A stretch of DNA of 5,185 nt. Origin: Bacillota bacterium (GTDB lineage Bacteria; Bacillota; Clostridia; Oscillospirales; Butyricicoccaceae). The notes below the pieces were generated by a model, which worked only from the letters and a program-made list of their open reading frames with translations, did no database searches and was not told the origin of the DNA. The position numbers were made by a program, and so were the translations under genes. Shown here piece after piece: positions 1 to 5,185 of this stretch. The stretch is taken from NCBI GenBank assembly GCA_030705725.1, contig JAUZPW010000134.1:1-5185 (forward strand). The letters are read 5' to 3'. Each line of letters begins with the position of its first letter. Position 1 is the stretch's first letter.

Positions 1-327
1 CTGGCGTTTTATCAGGAAAGCGGAACCAGCCTGCACGCGCATAACCTCTTTATCGAATTGCTTGAGTGCACGGGTATAGTGGGTACTTCGATATTCGCTT
101 TCTTTTTTATCCTGATACTTAGAGAGCTTATTTCGGCGCGCAGGCACGGCGGGAAACGCGTAAAAGCGCGCTCCGCCCTTTTGCAAAGCCTGATAGCCTC
201 CACCCTGGCGCATGGTATAACCGACATGCCTGTGACAGGCCTTCAAACCGGCCTCTTTTTTTTCCTCATACTGGCTTTGAGACCAAAATTAAATAAAAAC
301 GGATTACAAGGCGATATCTGGGAATAA
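1..327 (+). CDS. O-antigen ligase/polymerase-like membrane protein (Wzy_C type), 3' end only
   Basis: The reading frame is open from base 1 and ends at TAA 325-327, so 108 C-terminal residues are visible and the start lies outside the window. Visible residues 12-15 read HAHN, followed by an acidic, Gly-containing stretch (ELLECTGIVG, 19-28) and a hydrophobic helix (about 27-41). This HxHN...E.xGxxG arrangement is the hallmark of the Wzy_C / WaaL-like O-antigen ligase family, where the histidine sits in the periplasmic or extracellular catalytic loop. A basic cytoplasmic loop (41-58, many Arg/Lys) follows, then two further hydrophobic segments (about 60-72 and 81-93) and a polar tail. In Gram-positive bacteria such proteins polymerise or transfer undecaprenyl-linked surface polysaccharides; the actual substrate cannot be told from this fragment. 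It ends 31 bases before the germination operon with no terminator in the gap, so read-through is possible. Family assignment is fairly sure; exact function is not. Confidence 0.8.
   Translation: MAFYQESGTSLHAHNLFIELLECTGIVGTSIFAFFFILILRELISARRHGGKRVKARSALLQSLIASTLAHGITDMPVTGLQTGLFFFLILALRPKLNKNGLQGDIWE
228..263 (+). other. Overlapping hairpins with T8 run inside a coding region (terminator-like)
   Basis: GCCTG (228-232) can pair with CAGGC (236-240) across a 3-base loop. AGGCC (237-241) can pair with GGCCT (250-254) across an 8-base loop, and the second stem is followed by C and eight T (256-263). The stems share bases 237-240, so they exclude each other. The second looks like a short intrinsic terminator. 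It lies inside the Wzy_C-like gene, about 70 bases before its stop, where the T run encodes Phe codons, so coding alone may explain it. Stems of only 5 bp are weak and translating ribosomes would melt them. Confidence 0.2.
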
Positions 328-346
328 TGATAAGAACTCTTTAGGA

Positions 347-354
347 AAAGGTGA
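347..354 (+). promoter_or_regulatory. Ribosome binding site deciding the TTG start of the permease gene
   Basis: AAAGGTGA lies 4 bases before TTG 359-361 (7 bases counted from its AGG core), a near-perfect Shine-Dalgarno match. No in-frame ATG or GTG lies between this site and the TTG. The next in-frame ATG (codon 24) would remove the first membrane helix. The site therefore supports the TTG start. Confidence 0.75.
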
Positions 355-358
355 AAGC

Positions 359-1450
359 TTGCAGGACATAGTCACAAACCGCCAGTTGTTTTTTTTGATT
401 TTTATTTCAACCGTTACCGCGTCAATTATGGACATTTCGAAAACTATTGCTCTGAGCGCGGGCCGCGGCGCATGGGTTACCATCGCGCTGTCTTCGGTCG
501 TTTACGCCGCTGCCGCCGCCATTATAATCGGCGTCAACAAAACGCTTGACGGAAAAACGGTTTTTGACCCGGGGAACAAGCCTGCGGGCAAAATAGCGGT
601 CTTTTTTGTGAGCTTATTTTATTTGTCGTTTTTTTTTACTCTCTCGGTTTATTACTGCAATTCATTTATTCTTGTAGTAAAAACCAACTTTCTGCCCAAT
701 ACCCCGATATGGAGCGACCTTTTGGCAAGCACGACGCTTCTGGGGTATATAGCCTACAAAGGAATCACAAACGCCGGCAGGCTGGCGGAGATTGTAACAC
801 CCCTTTTTCTCGCGGTGGCGTCGATCATCTTTTTACTCATGTTTTTCGAAGGGCATATAAATTATATCCTGCCCTTGTACGACGCGTCTGAGCGGCTCAG
901 CTATCTTACGGCCATGAAAGATACCATAGTGCCTTTTATAGGTTTTGCAATACTGACGGTTGTGCCGATTAAGGCAAAGAGCCAAAGGAAATACTCCGCA
1001 GTTATTTTCACGCTGGTTTTCATCGGCTTGTTTTATATTGCCGACGTTTACGGCTGCTACGCCATGAAGGGCTTTGACGAAATAATATTTGAAAACTATC
1101 CCTTGATCGACGCGATTCGCCTGGTGCAGCTCCCCGCCGTCGAGTTTCTGCAAAGACTGGACGTCCTCTACATGACGGTAGGCTTTATGCGGGTATTGGT
1201 GGGGAAAGCAGTTATCTATCTTTCGATAGTCGAAATAGTATGTAAAATGTTTGCTAAGGCGAACAGGCTGTTAATCGTGGTTCTGACAGGCGCCGCCATA
1301 TATTCCGCAAGCTTGTTGGCGGGGCAGGGCCAAATTAAGCCGCTGATGGTAAAAATATTGAGTATCGAGAGTATCGCGGCGGCGTTTATAATTCAGCCGC
1401 TTATCCTCTTGATCCTGAAGGTAAAAAAACATGCTTCCAAAAAAAGCTAG
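359..1450 (+). CDS. gerAB: Spore germinant receptor B subunit (GerAB-type permease)
   Basis: This 363-residue integral membrane protein has the normal length for the Spore_permease (GerAB/ArcD/ProY-like, APC superfamily) family. The N-terminus (ITNRQ-like 'IVTNRQLFFL', residues 4-13) leads into about ten hydrophobic helices, near 9-27, 37-58, 77-107, 119-137, 144-163, 189-205, 213-232, 267-294, 301-321 and 336-354. Family landmarks are LPNTPIW (112-118), a G-I...R-L-A-E-I..P stretch (135-148), YILPLYD (169-175) and QRLDVLYMTVGFM (265-277). In the B. subtilis GerA receptor this subunit binds the nutrient germinant in a pocket within the membrane bundle; here the ligand cannot be predicted. Translation starts at TTG with a strong ribosome binding site. 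The gene is first in a three-gene receptor operon, and its last 20 bases overlap the next gene. The symbol denotes subunit type, not orthology to a particular B. subtilis receptor. The gene carries T8 (389-396) and T9 (629-637) runs. Confidence 0.92.
   Translation: MQDIVTNRQLFFLIFISTVTASIMDISKTIALSAGRGAWVTIALSSVVYAAAAAIIIGVNKTLDGKTVFDPGNKPAGKIAVFFVSLFYLSFFFTLSVYYCNSFILVVKTNFLPNTPIWSDLLASTTLLGYIAYKGITNAGRLAEIVTPLFLAVASIIFLLMFFEGHINYILPLYDASERLSYLTAMKDTIVPFIGFAILTVVPIKAKSQRKYSAVIFTLVFIGLFYIADVYGCYAMKGFDEIIFENYPLIDAIRLVQLPAVEFLQRLDVLYMTVGFMRVLVGKAVIYLSIVEIVCKMFAKANRLLIVVLTGAAIYSASLLAGQGQIKPLMVKILSIESIAAAFIIQPLILLILKVKKHASKKS
1418..1421 (+). promoter_or_regulatory. Ribosome binding site of the GerAC-type gene, inside the permease gene
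   Basis: AAGG, preceded by G, lies 9 bases before ATG 1431, inside the last codons of the permease gene. The arrangement suggests that translation of the lipoprotein is linked to passage of ribosomes over the end of the upstream gene. Confidence 0.55.
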
Positions 1451-2597
1451 GATTATCGCGCTTACAGCGTCTTTTTCCGTCATATTCGCGGGATGCTGGG
1501 ACTCCTTGGATATAAATAACCGGGACATCTGCACCGCCGTGATAGCGGATCAGGAAAGAGGCGCCTACTCGTTTTACGCTGAAATTGCCAACGTGACCGC
1601 GAAAGTCCAGCAAGGCGGTCAAAACGGGGGCCAGGGCGGTGGAGGGGATCAGGGTCCCGCGACCTACATCGCCAGAGGCCACGGCGAAAGCTTTGCAGAA
1701 ACAAGGCTGAGCATTGATAACAATATCAATAAACAGATATTTCTGGGAGCGGTTCAGGCCTTAATCATAACCGAGAACATGGCGAAAAAAGGAATACTCC
1801 AGTATGCCTACCGTATAAGGCAATCACTCGATTACCGCAAGACCATGGACGTTCTCGTAACGTCAGACCGTCCCGACAATTTTTTCAGCGTGAAGCCTGA
1901 AAATTCGTCGACGGTGGGCTTCGCAATTAACTACACGCTCAGGTCTCTGGAAAGAAGCGGCAAAACCTTTCATATGTCCCTTGACGATCTGCTGCAAAAG
2001 CTTGCCTCGAAGAATCCGAGCTATTTATTGTCCTCTGTGTCCGTCAAAAACGGGCAGATAATGCTTTCCGGCTATTCGGTGTTCGACGGCGACAAGGATA
2101 TCGGCTTTATCCCGTATGAAAAAGCCAAAGGCACGATTTTTCTCATGCTCGGCGGAGGCGGCAAATCCAAATTCGACTACCCCGTTATGGACGGCGAAGA
2201 ATCGGTTACGTTCGAGGTTTCTCTTAAATCGATGAAAATAAAGGCGGATTACAGCATGGGTAAAGTCTCTTTTACGCTTGATATGAAATTCACCGCAAGG
2301 CTTTTGTACCCGTCAAACGCGGTACGGATAACCAGCGAAAAGCTGGATAAAATCAGGGAAAAGCTTAAAAAGCAGCTCGAAAGTGAAATTTCGGAAGCGC
2401 TCTTTTTGAGCCGCGCTTATTATAAGTGCGACTACTTTTCCATGAGCGAAGCGTTCCGCATCGCCCACCCCGGAGCCTACAAAAAAATGATCTGGAAAGA
2501 TGAATTCGTCAAAGCCTCGTTCAGCACGAATATAAAGGTGGATCTTAAAAAGAATTATTCGATAGATTATAATCCCGGCAAGGAGTGGCCCTATTGA
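1431..2597 (+). CDS. gerAC: Spore germinant receptor C subunit (Ger(x)C lipoprotein)
   Basis: This 388-residue protein begins with a lipoprotein signal: basic residues (K4, K5, R7), a hydrophobic stretch (8-20) and the lipobox F19-A20-G21-C22. Phe at -3 is less usual than Leu. Cys22 begins the CWDSLDIN sequence, matching the CWDxxEI start of mature Ger(x)C proteins. The N-terminal domain (about 22-210) includes an ARGHGESFAETRLSIDNNINKQIFLGAVQALII region (81-113) and Y-R-K-T-MDVLVTSDRP (135-148), both typical. The C-terminal Spore_GerAC domain follows (about 215-380), with a G-x-x-VF core (214-218) and a charged helix (303-325). The protein would be anchored outside the inner spore membrane and is required for receptor function in B. 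subtilis, but its biochemical role is poorly known. Residues 62-75 form an unusual Gly/Gln-rich insert. The gene overlaps the permease gene by 20 bases and the A-subunit gene by 4. Confidence 0.92.
   Translation: MLPKKARIIALTASFSVIFAGCWDSLDINNRDICTAVIADQERGAYSFYAEIANVTAKVQQGGQNGGQGGGGDQGPATYIARGHGESFAETRLSIDNNINKQIFLGAVQALIITENMAKKGILQYAYRIRQSLDYRKTMDVLVTSDRPDNFFSVKPENSSTVGFAINYTLRSLERSGKTFHMSLDDLLQKLASKNPSYLLSSVSVKNGQIMLSGYSVFDGDKDIGFIPYEKAKGTIFLMLGGGGKSKFDYPVMDGEESVTFEVSLKSMKIKADYSMGKVSFTLDMKFTARLLYPSNAVRITSEKLDKIREKLKKQLESEISEALFLSRAYYKCDYFSMSEAFRIAHPGAYKKMIWKDEFVKASFSTNIKVDLKKNYSIDYNPGKEWPY
2580..2585 (+). promoter_or_regulatory. Ribosome binding site that fixes the A-subunit start at TTG 2594
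   Basis: AAGGAG lies 8 bases before TTG 2594-2596, ideal spacing. A longer frame could start at GTG 2585-2587, but that codon overlaps the Shine-Dalgarno site and has no purine-rich site before it. The TTG is therefore the better start. Confidence 0.75.
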
Positions 2598-4060
2598 GAG
2601 AGGATTTTAGCCCGGTAATTGAGGAACTGATCGCGAAACTGAAATCCGAAAAATTTGATATGCTAGTAAGATGCGTCCCGTTTCTGGGAGGGAAAACGTA
2701 TATATGCTATATCGGGCAGCTTGTAGACCGCCAATCAATTTCCGAGCATGTAATAAAACCCCTTGTTGACATCAGTCTCCAAAAAGTCAGGGGCATCGAC
2801 GCGGAATTTGCGGTAGATCATATGTTCTATGTCGACGAATGCCATATCGGCGATGACCTGAATCTGGTAAAGGGCTTTTTGTTAAACGGACAGACGGTGG
2901 TGTTCTTCAGCAGCGACTCCCGCTATGTGATCGTAAACCGCAAAAAGGTGGAAAATAGAACGGTGTCCCCGCCCGAGCTCATGTATTCTTACCGCGCTCC
3001 CCGTGATTCGTTCGTGGAGGATATGGATACGAATCTTTCCCTTCTTAGATACAGGATAAAGGACGATAATATCCGGATAATCAAAAAGGACGTGGGCAGC
3101 AGGACAAAAACATCCGTGGCGGTGGTTTATCTCAACGATATTGCTAACCAGTCCGTCGTAAAAGAGGTCTTAAACAAAATCGACGGCATAAAGGTAAGCG
3201 GTGTATTTGAGTCCGGGGAGCTTCAGGGCTTTTTGTCAGACGGGAAGACCAGCCTGTTTCCGAAAATGGGCATTATCGAGCGTTCGGATATGGCCGTCGA
3301 GAAGCTTCTCGAGGGCAAGGTGCTTTTGCTTGTAAGCGGAAGCAATCTGGTGATCCAGGCGCCGATCGTCTTCGCCGAATTCGTGTATTCGTGCGACGAC
3401 CGCTACGACAATAAGTTTTTCGGTCTTTTTATGCGCCTTATAAGATATACCGCCATAATCGTCTCTTTAACCATAACGTCTCTGTATATCGCGGTTTCGG
3501 CGTTCCACCCCGACGTGCTGCCGGCGTATTATACCATAACCTTCGCCCAGATGCGTTCCCGCGCGCCGGTCTCGTCGTTTATAGCGGTGCTTTCGCTTGA
3601 GTTCATCCTCGAACTGGTACGCGAAGCGCTGCTGCGCGTTCCGGTCAAGATAGGCTCCGCCATCGCGATAGTCGGCGCCATCATAATAGGACAGGCTGCC
3701 ACCGCCTCCGGAATCTTCTCGCCGCTCCTTCTGATTCTTGTATCGATAGGTTTTCTGTCCACGTTTGTGATTCCCGATTTTATGCTCTCTAACGTGCTGC
3801 GCATAGTTAAATTCCTGATCATAATAATGACGGGCATTTTCGGTTTTTACGGTTTTTCCATTGCGATAACCTTTATCCTGTCGGTGTTGGTTTCCGCAAA
3901 CAGCTTCGGCGTTCCGTATTTTGCGCCGTGGGCTCCCTTCAATCTTTACGACGCCGTGCGGACGTTCATATTCAGCAGGGGTTTTTCCCCCGAAAGGCAA
4001 AAATATATGCGAAACCAGGACAAAATGAGGTCGCCCGGAAAAAAAGGCGGACAGCCGTAA
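2594..4060 (+). CDS. gerAA: Spore germinant receptor A subunit (GerAA/GerKA family)
   Basis: The product is 488 residues from TTG 2594 (491 if GTG 2585 were used), within the usual range for the GerA family. A soluble N-terminal region (1-280) contains LVDRQSISEHVIKPL (43-57), RAPRDSFVEDMDTNLSLLRYRI (134-155) and the FP....ERSDMAVEKLLEGKV region (222-243). The membrane part starts at about 281. It includes helix 281-304, a conserved block with ELVREALLRVP (340-350) and IAIVGAIIIGQAA (357-369), helices at about 375-393 and 402-434, and SFGVPYFAPWAP (437-448). The tail (461-488) is basic. Known GerA proteins oligomerise in the inner spore membrane into a germinant-gated ion channel. The start overlaps the GerAC stop as TTGA, suggesting coupled translation. 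The gene ends in tandem TAA TAA codons and is followed by a terminator. Several usually conserved N-terminal positions look substituted (see findings). Confidence 0.93.
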   Translation: MREDFSPVIEELIAKLKSEKFDMLVRCVPFLGGKTYICYIGQLVDRQSISEHVIKPLVDISLQKVRGIDAEFAVDHMFYVDECHIGDDLNLVKGFLLNGQTVVFFSSDSRYVIVNRKKVENRTVSPPELMYSYRAPRDSFVEDMDTNLSLLRYRIKDDNIRIIKKDVGSRTKTSVAVVYLNDIANQSVVKEVLNKIDGIKVSGVFESGELQGFLSDGKTSLFPKMGIIERSDMAVEKLLEGKVLLLVSGSNLVIQAPIVFAEFVYSCDDRYDNKFFGLFMRLIRYTAIIVSLTITSLYIAVSAFHPDVLPAYYTITFAQMRSRAPVSSFIAVLSLEFILELVREALLRVPVKIGSAIAIVGAIIIGQAATASGIFSPLLLILVSIGFLSTFVIPDFMLSNVLRIVKFLIIIMTGIFGFYGFSIAITFILSVLVSANSFGVPYFAPWAPFNLYDAVRTFIFSRGFSPERQKYMRNQDKMRSPGKKGGQP

Positions 4061-4076
4061 TAATTTATCCCGGATA

Positions 4077-4125
4077 AACGGCAAGGGGGCCGTCCGGCCC
4101 CCTTGCTGTTATCGTTATATTTTTT
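4077..4125. terminator. Strong hairpin terminator between convergent gerA-type and hpf genes
   Basis: GCAAGGGGGCC (4081-4091) pairs perfectly with GGCCCCCTTGC (4096-4106) around a 4-base loop. AACG/TGTT extends the stem to 15 bp (4077-4091 with 4096-4110), with one G-U pair. On the plus strand a T-rich stretch follows, with T6 at 4120-4125 ten bases after the stem, so the U tract is not immediate. On the minus strand the stem is followed by a weaker T stretch. The hairpin starts 17 bases after the A-subunit stop codon and ends 14 bases past the hpf stop codon. It probably ends transcription from both sides. Confidence 0.8.
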
Positions 4126-4654
4126 ATTCGCTTTCTATGAGGCCGTAGCCTCCGTCGTTTCTCACATAAACAACCGACCCGCGGTCGTTGTCGTCGCAAT
4201 TCTTGAAGAAAAAGAACTGGTGTCCCAAAAGCTCCATCTGCAAAATTGCATCCTCAACCGACATCGGTTTGACGGCAAACCTCTTGCGGCGCACAATATC
4301 GTACTTTTCGGTTGCCGGTTCAAAAGCCGCTGCTCCCGCCGGTTCGCGTTCAAACGCGCCCGTTCTGAGCTTTTTCTCAAGGCGGGTCTTGTTTTTCTTT
4401 ATCTGGCGGTCGATAATGCTCACCGTCGAATCAATTGAGGCGTACATATCTCCGGTCCGTTCGACGGCTCTGAAAAATAGTCCTCCCTGAACTACAGTCG
4501 CTTCGACCAAATGCCTTCCGCGTTCAATGCTAAAGGTAAGATGCACCGTCGCGTCCTTGCTGAAGTAGCGGTCAAGCTTCTCAAATTTCTTCTGAGCGTA
4601 ATTTTTAAGCTCGTCCGAAACCTCCACTTTTCTCCCTGTAAACACGAACTTCAT
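4124..4654 (-). CDS. hpf: Ribosome hibernation promoting factor, long form
   Basis: This 176-residue protein is full length for long HPF. The N-terminal S30AE domain (about 1-98) begins MKFVFTGRKVEVSDELKNYA and contains the conserved KFEKLDRYF (23-31), the E-R-G-R-H-LVEATV strand (44-54), DMYASID (69-75) and a basic helix RQIKKNKTRLEKK (83-95). This domain binds the decoding region of the 30S subunit and blocks mRNA and tRNA binding. A linker rich in Ala and Glu (99-117) leads to the C-terminal dimerisation domain (118-174), with VRRKRFAVKPMSVEDAILQMELLGHQFF (121-148) and the ending NDGGYGLIE (166-174). In firmicutes that domain pairs two 70S ribosomes into an inactive 100S particle. The start is set by AGAGGAG 9 bases before the ATG. 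The gene is convergent with the germination operon and lies 99 bases downstream of a TetR-type gene on its own strand, with its own promoter between them. Confidence 0.97.
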   Translation of the reverse strand: MKFVFTGRKVEVSDELKNYAQKKFEKLDRYFSKDATVHLTFSIERGRHLVEATVVQGGLFFRAVERTGDMYASIDSTVSIIDRQIKKNKTRLEKKLRTGAFEREPAGAAAFEPATEKYDIVRRKRFAVKPMSVEDAILQMELLGHQFFFFKNCDDNDRGSVVYVRNDGGYGLIESE

Positions 4655-4663
4655 ACTTGTCAG

Positions 4664-4670
4664 CTCCTCT
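4664..4670 (-). promoter_or_regulatory. Ribosome binding site of hpf
   Basis: On the minus strand AGAGGAG lies 9 bases before the hpf ATG (4654-4652). It is a strong Shine-Dalgarno sequence and confirms the start. Confidence 0.8.
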
Positions 4671-4715
4671 GCCTTCAGTATTTGTCATTATTCAGTTGTC
4701 AATGTCTACATTCAT

Positions 4716-4724
4716 ATTATAACA
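4716..4724 (-). promoter_or_regulatory. Extended -10 promoter of hpf (sigma-A type)
   Basis: The minus strand reads TGTTATAAT, that is a perfect TATAAT (4721-4716) with a TG extension one base upstream. About 17 bases further upstream there is only a T-rich stretch, not a good TTGACA, which is typical of extended -10 promoters. Transcription would begin near 4709, giving a leader of roughly 55 bases before the hpf ATG. It lies in the 99-base gap after the TetR-type gene. Confidence 0.65.
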
Positions 4725-4753
4725 TCTTTCCTGAAACAAAAATAAACAAATCG

Positions 4754-5185
4754 TTAATTTTTCAAAGGGCCGGTTTTTTCTCTGCTTGCGTTCGCTCCGT
4801 TTAATCCGGCTGCAACCATGTTTATATAATTGCCCGTGCCCAGCCATATAAAATTAATAACCTGCTCGGTCATATAGCTCGAAGAATATTTGTAATCCTC
4901 GTCTATCCACCAGGTAATAACCCCGAAATACATGGAAACAATCATTTCAAGCAGCAGATCGCTCGGAATAGGCAGGCTGTCCAGCGAATAGCCCATATTC
5001 TTGAAATTATCGTAAATTTTATTTTTTGTCAGCTGCTCGATTTTTTTTACCAGCTTGTAATTGTTGAGAAGGCTTAACGCCGTTTTATAAAGCTTCCGGT
5101 TGCTGTCGATTTTGTCGAAAACGCTTTTAACGACCTGCGTGTATATTTCTATCCCCGAAATGCCGGAATGCGGCTCGGGGCCTGC
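4754..5185 (-). CDS. TetR/AcrR-family transcriptional regulator, C-terminal part
   Basis: The frame is open from the window edge (5185) to TAA 4756-4754, giving 143 visible residues; the start and the DNA-binding helix-turn-helix are outside the window. A short internal frame beginning at ATG 4996 is only the last 80 residues of this protein. The visible part is mostly helical and matches the ligand-binding/dimer domain of TetR regulators of the TetR_C_8-like kind. Examples are FDKIDSNRKLYKTALSLL (visible 23-40), then IPSDLLLEMIVSMYFGVITWWIDED (about 73-97), then SSSYMTEQVINFIWLG (about 101-116). The SNRKLY...(F/Y)xGVIxWW(I/L) spacing is the reason for the call. Ligand and targets are unknown. 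No clear hairpin terminator follows it, so some read-through into hpf is possible. Whether it regulates hpf cannot be judged here. Confidence 0.75.
   Translation of the reverse strand, partial: AGPEPHSGISGIEIYTQVVKSVFDKIDSNRKLYKTALSLLNNYKLVKKIEQLTKNKIYDNFKNMGYSLDSLPIPSDLLLEMIVSMYFGVITWWIDEDYKYSSSYMTEQVINFIWLGTGNYINMVAAGLNGANASREKTGPLKN

Noticed and set aside
304..333. TTACAA ... TGATAA as a vegetative promoter before the permease gene
   Set aside because: The -10 match is poor at the 18-base spacing, and better hexamers (AATAAT) are only 13 bases away. Not enough to call.
1423..1450. Two A7 runs around the lipoprotein ATG as a frameshift site fusing permease and lipoprotein
   Set aside because: Joining the two frames needs a +1 shift, not the -1 shift that such A runs favour, and the lipoprotein has its own ribosome binding site and signal peptide that must be at an N-terminus.
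3467..4084. Long open frame of 205 codons on the minus strand opposite the A-subunit gene
   Set aside because: Very rich in Arg, Gly and Tyr with no recognisable domain; it is a shadow of a clearly coding plus-strand gene.
4706..4735. AGGAAAG...GAAT upstream of hpf, resembling a sigma-H promoter
   Set aside because: The two parts are 12 bases apart, about 2 shorter than in the spoVG sigma-H promoter as I remember it, and the flanking positions do not fit. The overlapping TGTTATAAT is a much better match.
4103..4804. Plus-strand open frames opposite hpf and the TetR-type gene
   Set aside because: They lie over a well-conserved hpf on the other strand, have no ribosome binding sites of note and no family features.
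4765..4820. GCCGG/CCGGC inverted repeat near the end of the TetR-type gene as a terminator
   Set aside because: Only 5 bp with a loop of nearly 30 bases, located before the stop codon; no stable hairpin follows the gene.

Overview
The window looks like chromosome of an endospore-forming Bacillota, most likely a member of the Clostridia. The reasons are a complete three-subunit Ger-type germinant receptor operon, a long-form hibernation promoting factor (HPF) with its C-terminal dimerisation domain, strong AGGAG-type ribosome binding sites with TTG starts, and moderate GC content. Genus or species cannot be told from the sequence alone.

Layout. Positions 1-327 (+) are the 3' end of an O-antigen ligase/polymerase-like (Wzy_C) membrane protein. 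After a 31-base gap, 359-4060 (+) holds a tightly packed operon in the order permease (GerAB type), lipoprotein (GerAC type), A subunit (GerAA type). The genes overlap by 20 and 4 bases. A strong GC-rich hairpin at 4077-4110 separates this operon from the convergent minus-strand hpf gene (4654-4124), and its symmetry suggests it serves both. hpf has its own extended -10 promoter and a good ribosome binding site. Upstream of hpf on the same strand, and cut by the window edge, is the C-terminal effector/dimer domain of a TetR-family regulator (5185-4754).

How the genes work together. The three ger products would form one receptor in the inner spore membrane. The permease-like subunit binds the germinant, the A subunit forms the oligomeric channel, and the lipoprotein sits on the outer face of the membrane. 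HPF makes inactive 100S ribosome dimers in resting cells. Both concern dormancy, but convergent transcription with a terminator between them argues for separate units.

I see no CRISPR array, insertion sequence, phage gene, tRNA or rRNA. I also see no sign of a new biological system. The points worth a second look are details of the receptor operon: its B-C-A order, its divergent A subunit, a glycine-rich insert in the lipoprotein, TTG starts, and the lack of an obvious promoter of its own.
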